Counted from the stretch's first letter, positions 17,698 through 27,044 are shown. The stretch: 64,000 nucleotides of DNA from Ectothiorhodospira haloalkaliphila ATCC 51935 (GCF_000633935.1 NZ_KK214998.1:1536411-1600410), one strand, 5' to 3'. Numbers and translations: made by a program. Notes: generated by a model from the sequence alone, not told the origin.

Positions 17698-18972
17698 TTG
17701 CAACCGAAAATCCAGGTAAAGAACGTCACCAAGGTGTTTGGTGACCACCCCGAACGCGCCTTGCAACTCCTGGACGAGGGCCTGGACAGAAAGGAAATCC
17801 TTCAGCGCACCGGGCAGACGGTGGGGATCCAGAACGTCTGCTTCGATGTGGCCCAGGGCGAGATCCTCGTGGTCATGGGGCTCAGTGGCTGCGGCAAGTC
17901 CACACTGATCCGTTGCCTTAACCGTCTCATCGAGCCCACTGCTGGCGAGGTGGTGATCGACGGCGAAGACATCCTCAAGCTATCCAACGATCAGGTCCTG
18001 GAGCGACGCCGTCGCAAGTTCGGCATGGTGTTCCAGAACTTTGCCCTGTTCCCTCACCGCACCATCATGGAAAATGCCGCCTTTGGGCTGGAGATCGGCG
18101 GTACCGACAAGGAAACCCGCGACGCCAAGGCCACCGAGGCGCTGAAGCTGGTAGGTCTGGATGGCTGGGAGCAGTCCTATCCCTCGCAATTGTCCGGCGG
18201 CATGCAGCAGCGCGTGGGCCTGGCCCGGGCCCTGGCGGTGGACCCGGACATCCTGCTCATGGACGAGGCCTTCAGCGCCCTGGACCCCCTGATTCGCCGT
18301 GACATGCAGGATGAGTTGCTGGCCCTGCAGTCCCGGGTGAAAAAGACCATCGTCTTCATCACCCACGACCTGGACGAGGCCCTGCGACTGGGGGATCGCA
18401 TCGTGCTCATGAAGGATGGGTATGTGGTGCAGATCGGCACCCCCGAGGACATCCTCACGTCCCCCGCCAGCCGCTACGTGGAGCGTTTCGTGGAGGATGT
18501 GGACAAGACCCAGATCCTGACCGCCGGCGCCATCATGCACGATTCCCGAATACGTGTGACGCCCAACGATGGGCCTCGCACTGCGCTGCACAAGATGGAT
18601 CAGGAAAGCTTCTACAGCGTCTTTGTCACCCAGCGCGACGGCACCCTGGAGGGCTATGTCTGGGCTGAGGACGCGGCCGAGGCGGTCAAGCGCAAGGAAA
18701 AGACCCTGGAGGGCATCATCCAGCGCGACCACTACGCGGTGAAACCCGACGAGAGCATTGGCACGCTGTTCCAGATGCTGGTGGACACGCGCATTCCGCT
18801 CGCCGTGGTGGACGACAACGGCAAGTTGCTGGGCACCATCGTCAAGACGCAAGTCCTGGCCGCGCTCGCCGATGCCCAGCCCGACAAGGAGGATGCCGAA
18901 GCTGGAGATGGCGAAGGCGAAACCGAACCCACCCAGGCCCAGGAAACCGCAGAAGCCAAGGTCGGCGCCTGA
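17698..18972 (+). CDS. opuAA: Glycine betaine/proline ABC importer ATP-binding protein
   Basis: A 424-residue ABC ATPase of the OpuAA/ProV type. It has the N-terminal helix region RALQLLDEGLDRKEILQRTG typical of this subfamily, Walker A GLSGCGKST, the signature LSGGMQQRVGLARAL, Walker B ILLMDEAFSALDP and the switch HD. From about residue 280 a tandem CBS region follows, the ionic-strength sensor in OpuA. The tail is acidic (DKEDAEAGDGEGETE). Translation likely starts at TTG 17698 with AGGA upstream. It heads an operon with a permease and a periplasmic binding protein for osmoprotectant uptake. Confidence 0.93.
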   Translation: MQPKIQVKNVTKVFGDHPERALQLLDEGLDRKEILQRTGQTVGIQNVCFDVAQGEILVVMGLSGCGKSTLIRCLNRLIEPTAGEVVIDGEDILKLSNDQVLERRRRKFGMVFQNFALFPHRTIMENAAFGLEIGGTDKETRDAKATEALKLVGLDGWEQSYPSQLSGGMQQRVGLARALAVDPDILLMDEAFSALDPLIRRDMQDELLALQSRVKKTIVFITHDLDEALRLGDRIVLMKDGYVVQIGTPEDILTSPASRYVERFVEDVDKTQILTAGAIMHDSRIRVTPNDGPRTALHKMDQESFYSVFVTQRDGTLEGYVWAEDAAEAVKRKEKTLEGIIQRDHYAVKPDESIGTLFQMLVDTRIPLAVVDDNGKLLGTIVKTQVLAALADAQPDKEDAEAGDGEGETEPTQAQETAEAKVGA

Positions 18973-19065
18973 CGGTATGCGTCTCCGGGTGCGAGCCGAT
19001 TGTGGCCTGCACCCGGGTGGCAAGGCCTGTCCCATGACCCCCGTTCAAGCCCGGATCACCATACA

Positions 19066-19920
19066 ATGAGTCAAGATTTTCCCTTCGTAGGCAAGTTCCC
19101 GTTGTCGGATTACATCGACGACGGTCTGGACTGGCTGACCACCACCTTCTCGGGTGTCACCCGGGCCATCAGTACCGTGCTCGGCAACGGCGTGGAAGGC
19201 GTGGTGACCGCCCTCAGCTTCCCGCCCCCCTGGGTGGTCATCCTCGGTTTCGCGGCCCTCGCCTGGTACCTGGCAGGCCGGCGCGTGGGTATCGGCACGG
19301 CAGCCGGCCTGCTGTTCCTCTGGAACCTGCAGCTCTGGCAGGCCACTGTCGAGACCTTCACCCTGGTGCTGTTCGCCACCGCCGTGGCCGTGGCCATCGC
19401 CCTGCCGCTGGGCATCCTGGGGGGGCTTTCCGACCGGTTCAAGGCGGCGGTCATGCCGGTGCTGGACTTCATGCAGACCATGCCGGCCTTCGTTTACCTG
19501 ATCCCGGCCATCCCGTTCTTCGGGCTGGGGCAGGTGTCCGCCATGTTCGCCACCGTCATTTTCTCCATGCCCCCGGCCATCCGCCTCACCATCCTCGGCA
19601 TTCGCCAGGTACCCAAGGAACTGGTGGAGGCCTCGGACGCCTTTGGTGCCAACTGGCGCCAGAAACTGTTCAAGGTGCAGATGCCCCTGGCCGTGCCCAC
19701 CATCATGGCCGGCATCAATCAGACCATCATGCTGGCACTGTCCATGGTGGTGATCGCTGCCATGATCGGCGCCGGCGGCCTGGGCGGCGAGGTGTGGCGC
19801 GCCATCCAGCGACTGCAGCCGGGCAACGGTTTCGAGGCCGGCATCGCCATCGTCATCCTGGCCATGATCCTCGACCGGGTCACCCAGAAGATCGGGCAAC
19901 CCAAGAAGAAGCAGCAGTAG
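19066..19920 (+). CDS. opuAB: Glycine betaine ABC importer permease
   Basis: A 284-residue inner-membrane permease of the OpuAB/ProW type, with an N-terminal cytosolic segment MSQDFPFVGKFPLSDYID and about six membrane helices. The segment DFMQTMPAFVYLIPAIPFFGLG and the ATPase-coupling loop EASDAFGANWRQKLFKVQMP (EAA motif) are diagnostic. The ATG at 19066 is preferred over an upstream in-frame start because it aligns with the family N-terminus. It sits 93 bases after the ATPase gene and 26 bases before the binding-protein gene. Confidence 0.93.
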   Translation: MSQDFPFVGKFPLSDYIDDGLDWLTTTFSGVTRAISTVLGNGVEGVVTALSFPPPWVVILGFAALAWYLAGRRVGIGTAAGLLFLWNLQLWQATVETFTLVLFATAVAVAIALPLGILGGLSDRFKAAVMPVLDFMQTMPAFVYLIPAIPFFGLGQVSAMFATVIFSMPPAIRLTILGIRQVPKELVEASDAFGANWRQKLFKVQMPLAVPTIMAGINQTIMLALSMVVIAAMIGAGGLGGEVWRAIQRLQPGNGFEAGIAIVILAMILDRVTQKIGQPKKKQQ

Positions 19921-19946
19921 TCAGCCCCACAACCGGAGATACGCCG

Positions 19947-20810
19947 ATGCATCAAGCAAGAAAAACACGGGCCGCCCACTGGGCCGGCATCATCATGATC
20001 ATCGCCCTGCTGGCCCTGCCCATGGCTGCCACCGCAGGCGACAAGGGTCGCATCAGCCTGCCCTACGTGGAGTGGGCCAGCGAAGTGGCCAGCACCAACG
20101 TGGTGCGCGTGGTGCTGGAAGAGGCCGGCTACGACGTGCGCATGGTTTCGGTGAGTGCCGCCGCCATGTGGCAGTCCGTCGCCACCGGCGACCAGGACGC
20201 CTTCGTCGCCGCCTGGCTGCCCACCACCCACGGCCACTACCTGGAGCAGGTGCAGGACCGGGTCGAGGACCTGGGCCCCAACATGGAAGGCACCCGCATC
20301 GGCCTGGCCGTGCCCACCTACGTGGAAATCGATTCCATCGAGGAACTCAATGATCACCGCCGCCAGTTCGGTCGCCAGATCATCGGCATCGACCCCGGCG
20401 CCGGCATCATGAGCACCACCGAGGACGCCATCGAGGAATACGGCCTCAACCTGCGTCTGGTGGAAGGCTCCGACGCCACCATGACCGGTGTGCTGGCTAA
20501 TGCCATCCGCACCAACGACTGGGTGGTGGTCACCGCCTGGACCCCCCATTGGAAGGAAGCCCGCTGGGATCTCAAGTACCTGGAAGATCCCAAGGGCATC
20601 TACGGTGGTGAGGAATACGTCCACACCATCGTCCGGGCCGGACTCAAGGACGACATGCCCGAAGCCTACGCCATCCTCAACAACTTCAACTGGACGCCTG
20701 AGAAGATGGCCGAGTTGATGGTGATGAACGAAGAGGGCGGCGATCCTTACGACAACGCCAAGCGCTGGGTCGAGCAGAACCGCGACCTGGTGGACACCTG
20801 GCTGCCGTAA
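19947..20810 (+). CDS. opuAC: Glycine betaine-binding periplasmic protein
   Basis: A 287-residue OpuAC-type solute-binding protein with a Sec signal peptide (IIALLALPMAATAG) and no lipobox cysteine, so it is soluble in the periplasm. The mature start ISLPYVEWASEVASTNVV, the AAWLPTTHGHY segment and the Trp-rich stretch DWVVVTAWTPHW (Trp192, Trp198, Trp202) fit an aromatic cage for trimethylammonium groups. CCGGAGAT precedes the ATG. It closes the importer operon and is followed by three hairpins and a porin gene. Substrate choice among betaine, proline betaine and ectoine is not resolved. Confidence 0.93.
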   Translation: MHQARKTRAAHWAGIIMIIALLALPMAATAGDKGRISLPYVEWASEVASTNVVRVVLEEAGYDVRMVSVSAAAMWQSVATGDQDAFVAAWLPTTHGHYLEQVQDRVEDLGPNMEGTRIGLAVPTYVEIDSIEELNDHRRQFGRQIIGIDPGAGIMSTTEDAIEEYGLNLRLVEGSDATMTGVLANAIRTNDWVVVTAWTPHWKEARWDLKYLEDPKGIYGGEEYVHTIVRAGLKDDMPEAYAILNNFNWTPEKMAELMVMNEEGGDPYDNAKRWVEQNRDLVDTWLP

Positions 20811-20816
20811 GCCCCA

Positions 20817-20935
20817 CGGGTGCCCGGCACGATACTCGGGCACCCGCTGATGCCTTGGGCCCTCATGGGACCCAAGGCATCAGCCTGGTAGTACAACACC
20901 TTTGAAACCAGCACGTTCAGCGGGTCTGAACGTGC
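20817..20935. repeat. Three consecutive perfect hairpins between importer and porin genes
   Basis: Hairpin 1 is a 10-bp stem (20817-20826 with 20837-20846). Hairpin 2 abuts it directly with a 13-bp stem (20847-20859 with 20871-20883). Hairpin 3 has a 10-bp stem and 5-base loop (20911-20920 with 20926-20935), ending 34 bases before the porin start. None is followed by a U-tract. They could protect transcript ends, terminate weakly, or regulate the porin leader. Confidence 0.75.
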
Positions 20936-20969
20936 TTATGACCAAAACCCCGCACAGACGGGAAAACGA

Positions 20970-21989
20970 GTGAACACACACGCCATGAACAGAAAGACCT
21001 TGATCGCCACCGCCGTCACCGCCGCCCTGGCCGTGCCGGCCTACACCCAGGCCAATGACCTGAACTTCGACTTCTACGGCTCCGCGCGCATCGCCGTGGA
21101 AAACGTCCGTCCTGACAACCAGGACGAGAATGACGGCGGCCTGGATTCCTACAGCGGCTTCCGCGACGCCTATTCCCGCATCGGCTTCAACGCCGACTAC
21201 CCCCTGGCTGAAGGCCTGACCCTGATCGGCCAGCTTGAACTGCCCATCGACATCGCCAACAAGGCCGTGCAGGATCCGTGGGATCAGGAGCAGGACGTGC
21301 GCGTTGCCCAGATCGGGGTGCAGGGTGATATGGGTACGCTGCTGTATGGCCAGATGTGGATGCCCTATTACAATGCCATCTCCTTCCCGGTGGATATGTT
21401 CAGCAGCTACTACAGTGGCTTTGCGACCTTCACCACCTTCCGTGAGAAGGACAGCATTTCTTACTACAGCCCGGACATGAATGGCCTGTCCTTCGCCTTC
21501 GCCTGGAGTGAGGAAAATGGCCTGAATGGCGATGATCGTGTCCAGCTGACGGGTAGTTATGCCTTTGGCGACACCATCGTGTCCGTTGGTATGGATGACT
21601 TCCGAGGTGACGACAACACGACGCTGGCCGGGATCTCAATCGCTCATACGATGGGTGACCTGTACCTGGGAGCAAAATATGAGCGCTTCTACAGCGATGC
21701 CGATTCCGGGTATGGAGAAGATGGTGACACTGCCATGAACGTGTATGCTGGTTACACCATGGGACAAAATACGTTCAAGGTGATGGTTGCCGAGGTTAAG
21801 GAGTTTGGTGAGACCGTGGTGCATCTCGGTTACGACTACCAGTTCAATAATGACCTGAAATTCTTCGCTGAGTATTATCGTGAACAGACGACTGCTGCGA
21901 TCACGGACAAGCGCGAAGGGCGCGGTGTGTTCCCGGCCGAAGCTAAAGGCGGCCAGGTCTTCACCGCCGGCATGCGCTACGACTTCTAA
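20970..21989 (+). CDS. Outer-membrane porin
   Basis: A 339-residue Gram-negative trimeric-porin-type protein. Its signal peptide is MNRKTLIATAVTAALAVPAY and the mature start reads NDLNFDFYGSARIAVE. Alternating beta-strand pattern, acidic loops (DNQDENDGG, DSGYGEDGD) and the C-terminal aromatic end FTAGMRYDF are all present. The acidic surface fits a salt-loving organism. GTG at 20970 or ATG at 20985 may be the start. It follows the betaine importer and may give solutes passage across the outer membrane, but the hairpin region between them suggests a separate transcript. A strong terminator follows. Confidence 0.9.
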   Translation: MNTHAMNRKTLIATAVTAALAVPAYTQANDLNFDFYGSARIAVENVRPDNQDENDGGLDSYSGFRDAYSRIGFNADYPLAEGLTLIGQLELPIDIANKAVQDPWDQEQDVRVAQIGVQGDMGTLLYGQMWMPYYNAISFPVDMFSSYYSGFATFTTFREKDSISYYSPDMNGLSFAFAWSEENGLNGDDRVQLTGSYAFGDTIVSVGMDDFRGDDNTTLAGISIAHTMGDLYLGAKYERFYSDADSGYGEDGDTAMNVYAGYTMGQNTFKVMVAEVKEFGETVVHLGYDYQFNNDLKFFAEYYREQTTAAITDKREGRGVFPAEAKGGQVFTAGMRYDF

Positions 21990-22040
21990 GTCAGTCGCAT
22001 CATCCGGGATGGCGCCCTCAGGGTAGGCCATGCCAAGCAG

Positions 22041-22068
22041 ACAAAGGGGGCTCGCGAGCCCCCTTTGT
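22041..22068. terminator. Perfect 28-base palindromic terminator after the porin
   Basis: A perfect inverted repeat with ACAAAGGGGGCTCG as the left arm. The stem is GC-rich in the middle and bordered by A and T runs, so it can act on both strands. It lies 52 bases after the porin stop. Confidence 0.8.
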
Positions 22069-22144
22069 CGTGTCAGGCCCAAGCGGAGCCTGTCCGTCCA
22101 AAGCAAACAGCAAGGCGCGACCCCAGGTTCACCACGATCCAGGT

Positions 22145-22254
22145 GCATTGGGGGCGGTCCGGCTGTGGGCGGGTGTTCGCCGCAGGGATGCGGCGATCAA
22201 GCCTACAGGGACGTATTCACGGCGTCCCGCCGGCAGCCGGACCGCCCCCAATGC
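22145..22254. repeat. Structured intergenic repeat, copy 1
   Basis: A 110-base element closed by a perfect 21-bp inverted repeat (22145-22165 with 22234-22254). Inside are two hairpins: CGCCGC/GCGGCG (22178-22195) and GGGACG/CGTCCC (22208-22228). The 70-base core 22161-22230 matches copy 2 at 65 positions, in the same orientation. The outer arms differ from those of copy 2 yet pair perfectly. The rest of this gap, up to 22393, is C-rich with no further feature seen. Confidence 0.85.
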
Positions 22255-22393
22255 GCCGACCTCACCGCCAGCTGCGGACCGCCAGCCCCCAGCGGAATCC
22301 AAGCCAGCCACCACACCCCCCAACTTTACCCCCACCCCCCCATTCACTATCCTGTCCCGACCCGCCTCCACCCGCCCACAGGCACCCCACACC

Positions 22394-23290
22394 ATGGCCC
22401 ACATCCTCGGCATCGGCGTCGCCACCCTGGACATCATCAACATCGTCGACCACTACCCCGCGGAAGACGAAGAAATGCGCGCCCTCGAACAACGCGCCTG
22501 CCCCGGCGGCAACGCCGCCAACACCCTCCACGTCCTCAAACAACTGGGCCACCACTGCGACCTGGCCACCGTCCTGGCGGAAGAACCCGACGGCGACCGC
22601 CTCAAAAACCTCCTGACACAGCGCGGCATCGGCACCGACACCTGCCAGCGTCGCAGCGGCCGCACCCCCACCTCCTACATCACCCTCAACGCCACCAACG
22701 GCTCCCGCACCATCATCCACCACCGCGACCTGCCCGAACTGCAAGCCAGCCACGTCGCAAACCTCCCCCTGGACCGCTACGACTGGATCCACCTCCAGGC
22801 GCGCGACACCCACACCACCAGCCGCATCCTGCAAACCCTGCGCAGCCACCAGCCCAGCCATCGCCCCATCTCCCTCGAAGTGGAAAAGGACAGAGACGGC
22901 GTCGACATGCTCTTCGGTCAACCCGACGTCATCATCTTCTCCCGACCCTTCGTCCTCGGCCGCGGCTACGACGAACCCGAAGCCTTCCTGAGGGGCATCC
23001 ACAAACGCGTGCCCGGCGCCATCCTCATCAGCACCTGGGGCGAAGAAGGCTCCTGGGCCTGGGCCAGCCGCGACGGCCTCTACCACGCCCCCGCCTGCCC
23101 ACCCCCCCAAGTCATCGACACCCTCGGCGCCGGCGACACCTACAACGCCGGCCTCATCCACACCCTCGCCAACGGCGGCACCGTCACCCAGGCCCTCTCC
23201 AACGCCACCCGCCTGGCAGGCCACAAGGTCGGCCAACGCGGCCTCGACGGCCTGGACATCAGCATCCTGCAAAGCGAAGGCGACAACTGA
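22394..23290 (+). CDS. PfkB-family carbohydrate kinase (ketohexokinase-like)
   Basis: A 298-residue ribokinase-fold sugar kinase. It begins MAHILGIGVATLDIINIVD, has the first PfkB signature CPGGNAANTLHVLKQLG (residues 36-52) and the second, DTLGAGDTYNAGLIH, with catalytic Asp248. The sequence resembles ketohexokinases, which phosphorylate fructose at C1, but fructokinase or another sugar kinase is possible. Codons end in C more often than in most genes here, and pyrimidine runs are common. It stands alone, bracketed by two copies of the intergenic repeat. Fructose released by sucrose synthase would be a sensible substrate, although that gene is 16 kb away. Confidence 0.87.
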   Translation: MAHILGIGVATLDIINIVDHYPAEDEEMRALEQRACPGGNAANTLHVLKQLGHHCDLATVLAEEPDGDRLKNLLTQRGIGTDTCQRRSGRTPTSYITLNATNGSRTIIHHRDLPELQASHVANLPLDRYDWIHLQARDTHTTSRILQTLRSHQPSHRPISLEVEKDRDGVDMLFGQPDVIIFSRPFVLGRGYDEPEAFLRGIHKRVPGAILISTWGEEGSWAWASRDGLYHAPACPPPQVIDTLGAGDTYNAGLIHTLANGGTVTQALSNATRLAGHKVGQRGLDGLDISILQSEGDN

Positions 23291-23435
23291 GACCCGACGT
23301 ATCCATCCAAAACTTAGCGATTACTTACAGAGCTCCCGAAGTGCACCCAGGGGCGAGGTCACCCCCACCCAAGCCCTGCGATCACCCACGACCCACTCGG
23401 AGGGCACCCTAAGGCGAAGCCAATACAGCATCCGA
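23291..23435. other. Intergenic stretch before repeat copy 2
   Basis: No gene, terminator or promoter recognised. The gap between the PfkB gene and mnmG is 396 bases in all, of which the repeat at 23436-23551 is the only clear structure. The 135 bases after the repeat are C-rich and contain TAAACT (23651-23656), a possible -10 element for mnmG without a good -35. Confidence 0.4.
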
Positions 23436-23551
23436 GCCCCTTTGGGGAGGGTAAGGCTGTGCGCGGGTGTGCGCCGCATGGATGCGGCGCTCAAGCCTAC
23501 AGGGATGTATTCACGGCGTCCCGCGAACGGCCTTACCCTCCCCAAAGGGGC
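23436..23551. repeat. Structured intergenic repeat, copy 2
   Basis: A 116-base element closed by a perfect 22-bp inverted repeat (23436-23457 with 23530-23551). The inner hairpins are CGCCGC/GCGGCG (23472-23489) and GGGATG/CGTCCC (23502-23522). The C-to-T change relative to copy 1 keeps pairing as a G-U wobble. The core 23455-23524 aligns with copy 1 with five mismatches in 70. Confidence 0.85.
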
Positions 23552-23686
23552 GCCCCCAATGCTGAACGAAGGAAATGCCCCCCCCATCCAAGGAAGCCAA
23601 TGCCCCAGCCAAACCACCCACGATCCCCTGCACCCAACCCCTCAAACGGTTAAACTAAAGAAATATCCCAACCCCGGCCCTCAACC

Positions 23687-25579
23687 ATGCACTACCAGGC
23701 TCAATACGACGTCATCGTCGTCGGCGGCGGACATGCCGGGACCGAGGCGGCCCTGGCGGCCGCCCGCATGGGCTGCAACACCCTGCTGCTCACCCACAAC
23801 ATCGACACCATCGGCCAGATGAGCTGCAACCCCGCCATCGGCGGCATCGGCAAAGGCCACCTGGTCAAGGAAATCGACGCCCTCGGCGGCCTCATGGCAC
23901 GAGCCGCCGACCAGGGCGGCATCCAGTTCCGCACCCTCAACAGCCGCAAGGGCCCCGCCGTGCGCGCCACCCGCGCCCAGGCCGACCGCAGCCTCTACAA
24001 GGCCGCCGTGCGCCATGGCGTCGAAAACCAGCCCAATCTGCAACTCTTCCAGCAGGCCGTGGACGACCTCATCATCGAAGGCGAACGCGTCACCGGCGTC
24101 ATCACCCAGGGCGGCCTGCACTTCATGGCCCCCTCAGTGGTGCTCACCGTCGGCACCTTCCTGGCCGGTCGCATCCACGTGGGCGAGGCCAACCACGCAG
24201 GAGGCCGCGCCGGCGATCCCCCCGCCACCCGCCTGGCCGAACGCCTGCGCGAACTGGCACCACGCGTGGGTCGCCTCAAGACCGGCACACCGCCGCGCCT
24301 GGACGCCCGCAGCATCGATTTTGACCGGGTGAGCGAACAACCCGGCGACACCCCCACGCCCGTGTTCTCCTTCATCGGCAGCGCCGCCCAGCACCCGCGC
24401 CAGATCAGCTGCCACATTACCTGGACCACCCCGCGCACCCTGGACATCATTCGCGACAACCTGCACCGCTCCCCCATGTACAGCGGCGTCATCGAAGGCA
24501 TCGGCCCCCGCTATTGCCCCTCCATCGAGGACAAGGTGGTGCGCTTCGCCGACAAGGAACGTCACCAGATCTTCATCGAACCCGAAGGCCTGGATACCCA
24601 CGAAATCTATCCCAACGGCCTCTCCACCAGCCTGCCGTTCGACGTGCAGGTCCAGGTGGTGCGCTCCATCGAAGGCTTCGAGCAGGCCCACATCATCCGG
24701 CCCGGCTACGCCATCGAATACGACTTCTTCGACCCCCGCGACCTCAAGCCCAGCCTGGAAACCCGTGCCGTGCAGGGGCTGTTCTTCGCTGGCCAGATCA
24801 ACGGCACCACCGGCTACGAAGAGGCCGGAGCCCAGGGGCTCGTGGCCGGTATCAATGCCGCCCGGCGCGTGCGCGACCAGGATGCCTGGTGCCCACGCCG
24901 GGACGAAGCCTACATCGGCGTGATGATCGACGACCTCATCACCCGCGGCACCGGCGAGCCCTACCGCATGTTCACCAGTCGTGCCGAATACCGCCTCACC
25001 CTGCGCGAGGACAATGCCGACCTGCGCCTTACCCCGGCCGGTCGTGAGCTGGGCGTGGTGGATGACGCACGCTGGGCCGCTTTTGCCGCCAAACGCGAGG
25101 CCATCGAGCGCGAGACCGCCCGGCTGGAGCGGGTCACACTCAAACCCGGTCGTGTGCCCGAAGATCAGGCGCAGGCGCTGTTCGGGGGGGCGCTGACCCG
25201 GGACTGCTCCCTGCTGGAACTGCTGCGCCGCCCCGGCGTTGGCTACGCCGAACTCACTGCCCTGGCAGACGCCGGCCCGCCAGTGCAAGACCCGCGGGTG
25301 GCCGAGCAGGTGGAGATCCAGGTGAAATACGCCGGCTACATCGAGCGCCAGAAGGACGAAGTGGCGCGTTCACGTCGCCTGGAAGACACCGCCCTGCCCG
25401 AGAATCTGGACTACCAGGCCGTGGCCGGCCTCTCCCACGAGGTGCGTCAGAAACTGGCGGAACACCGACCGGCCACCGTGGGACAGGCCTCGCGCATCCC
25501 CGGCGTGACGCCCGCTGCCGTCTCCCTGCTGCTGGTGCACCTCAAGAAACAATCCATGAGTCTCAAACGCAGTGCCTGA
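23687..25579 (+). CDS. mnmG: tRNA uridine-5-carboxymethylaminomethyl modification enzyme
   Basis: A 630-residue FAD protein (GidA) that, with MnmE, builds the cmnm5 group at wobble uridine 34 of several tRNAs. The FAD motif [19 protein letters not shown] is at the N-terminus, followed by [24 protein letters not shown] split by LVKEI. The segment [20 protein letters not shown] and a C-terminal helical region match the family. Length is normal. Its last codons overlap the rsmG start, giving the usual mnmG-rsmG-parA-parB order that lies near the replication origin in many gammaproteobacteria. Confidence 0.97.
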   Translation: MHYQAQYDVIVVGGGHAGTEAALAAARMGCNTLLLTHNIDTIGQMSCNPAIGGIGKGHLVKEIDALGGLMARAADQGGIQFRTLNSRKGPAVRATRAQADRSLYKAAVRHGVENQPNLQLFQQAVDDLIIEGERVTGVITQGGLHFMAPSVVLTVGTFLAGRIHVGEANHAGGRAGDPPATRLAERLRELAPRVGRLKTGTPPRLDARSIDFDRVSEQPGDTPTPVFSFIGSAAQHPRQISCHITWTTPRTLDIIRDNLHRSPMYSGVIEGIGPRYCPSIEDKVVRFADKERHQIFIEPEGLDTHEIYPNGLSTSLPFDVQVQVVRSIEGFEQAHIIRPGYAIEYDFFDPRDLKPSLETRAVQGLFFAGQINGTTGYEEAGAQGLVAGINAARRVRDQDAWCPRRDEAYIGVMIDDLITRGTGEPYRMFTSRAEYRLTLREDNADLRLTPAGRELGVVDDARWAAFAAKREAIERETARLERVTLKPGRVPEDQAQALFGGALTRDCSLLELLRRPGVGYAELTALADAGPPVQDPRVAEQVEIQVKYAGYIERQKDEVARSRRLEDTALPENLDYQAVAGLSHEVRQKLAEHRPATVGQASRIPGVTPAAVSLLLVHLKKQSMSLKRSA

Positions 25580-26240
25580 TTCCACCCGCCTCGCCCACGA
25601 TGCCGTCCATCCCTTTCCACCCCATGTGGGAGAACGCCTGGCCCGGGGGCTGGGCCAGCTGGGGCTGGATGCCGATCTGAAAACGCCCCTGCTGGCCTAT
25701 GTCTCCCTGCTCACTCGCTGGAACAAGGCCTACAACCTCACCGCCGTGCGCGACCCCAGGGATATGGTCAATGTCCATCTGCTGGATTCCCTGGCCGCAC
25801 TGCCCCATGCGCGCGGGCCGCGCATCCTGGATGTGGGCACGGGGCCCGGGCTGCCGGGCATTCCGCTGGCACTGACCCGGCCTGATTGGCAGTTCGTGCT
25901 GCTGGACTCAGGGATCAAGAAGACCCGATTCCTGCGTCAGGTGGTCATGGAGCTGGGTCTTGGCAATGTGGAGGTGGTCCATTCCCGAGTGGAAAACTAC
26001 CGTCCGGACCAGGGCTTTGATACAGTCATGAGCCGCGCATTCTCCGCCACCGGCACGTTCACGCGTGTGGCCGGCCATCTGTGCGGCCCCGGGGGACAAT
26101 TGCTCGCCATGAAGGGCCGCGACGCCGACAATGACCCCGAAGGGCTGCCCGCTGGCTGGTCCGTGGTGGCGACCCATTCGCTCCGGGTGCCCGGCTTGTC
26201 TGCCGTGCGGCATCTGGTCGAAATCAAAAAGGATTCCTGA
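25572..26240 (+). CDS. rsmG: 16S rRNA (guanine(527)-N7)-methyltransferase
   Basis: A 222-residue SAM-dependent methyltransferase (GidB) modifying G527 of 16S rRNA. The SAM motif [17 protein letters not shown] and the region [16 protein letters not shown] are characteristic. The GTG start at 25572 overlaps the mnmG stop by eight bases, indicating translational coupling. The parA gene starts three bases after the stop. Loss of this enzyme gives low-level streptomycin resistance in other bacteria. Confidence 0.96.
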   Translation: MPDSTRLAHDAVHPFPPHVGERLARGLGQLGLDADLKTPLLAYVSLLTRWNKAYNLTAVRDPRDMVNVHLLDSLAALPHARGPRILDVGTGPGLPGIPLALTRPDWQFVLLDSGIKKTRFLRQVVMELGLGNVEVVHSRVENYRPDQGFDTVMSRAFSATGTFTRVAGHLCGPGGQLLAMKGRDADNDPEGLPAGWSVVATHSLRVPGLSAVRHLVEIKKDS

Positions 26241-26243
26241 GAC

Positions 26244-27044
26244 ATGGTCAGAATTATCGCCGTGGCCAACCAGAAAGGCGGTGTCGGCAAGACCACCACC
26301 AGCATCAACCTGGCTGCCTCCCTGGCGGCCGCCCGGCGGCGCGTGCTCCTGATCGACCTGGACCCGCAGGGCAATGCCACCATGGGCAGTGGTGCCGACA
26401 AGTACGACCTCTCCCACAGCGCCTGTGATGTCCTCATGAAGCGTGCATCGGCTGCCGATACCATCATGAAGATGGAGGCCGTGGGTTACAGCCTGATGCC
26501 TTCCAACAGCGACCTGACCGTGGCCGAAGTGAACCTGATGACGGCCCTGCGTCGGGAGTATCGCCTGCAGGAGGCGCTGGCCGGTGTTCAGGAGGACTAC
26601 GACTTCATCATCATTGATTGCCCGCCCTCGCTGAACATGCTCACCGTCAACGCCCTGGTGGCGGCCCATGGCGTGATCATCCCCATGCAGTGCGAGTATT
26701 ACGCCCTGGAAGGGCTCTCGGCCCTGGTGCAGACCATCGACAGCATCCGCGAGTCGGTCAATCATGAACTGCAGATCCATGGCTTGCTGCGCACCATGTT
26801 CGATCCACGCAACAACCTGTCCACCGAAGTGAGCGAACAGCTCACCCAGCACTTCGGGGACCGGGTGTATCGCACCGTGATTCCGCGCAATATCCGTCTG
26901 GCGGAGGCGCCCAGCCATGGCCTGCCGGTCATCCTGTATGATAAGTCCTCTCGCGGTGCCCTGGCCTACCTGGCCCTGGCCGGCGAGATCCTGCGTCGCG
27001 AAGGCCGGCCCACGGCCCCGGAGAATGTCCCGGGCGTGGCTTGA
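26244..27044 (+). CDS. parA: Chromosome partitioning ATPase ParA (Soj)
   Basis: A 266-residue deviant Walker A ATPase. It starts MVRIIAVANQKGGVGKTTTS with signature lysine 11 and P-loop Lys16, followed by VLLIDLDPQGN and YDFIIIDCPPSLNML. The absence of an N-terminal HTH marks it as the chromosomal type. It forms nucleoid-bound dimers that move ParB-parS complexes apart. It lies between rsmG and parB in one transcription unit. A DNA-binding pair of arginines in the C-terminal half fits the family but was not individually assigned. Confidence 0.96.
   Translation: MVRIIAVANQKGGVGKTTTSINLAASLAAARRRVLLIDLDPQGNATMGSGADKYDLSHSACDVLMKRASAADTIMKMEAVGYSLMPSNSDLTVAEVNLMTALRREYRLQEALAGVQEDYDFIIIDCPPSLNMLTVNALVAAHGVIIPMQCEYYALEGLSALVQTIDSIRESVNHELQIHGLLRTMFDPRNNLSTEVSEQLTQHFGDRVYRTVIPRNIRLAEAPSHGLPVILYDKSSRGALAYLALAGEILRREGRPTAPENVPGVA

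Noticed and set aside
22030-23412. A 460-codon Arg/Pro-rich plus-strand frame over the repeat and PfkB gene
   Set aside because: It reads through a structured repeat and out of frame over the kinase; the kinase frame has all family motifs.
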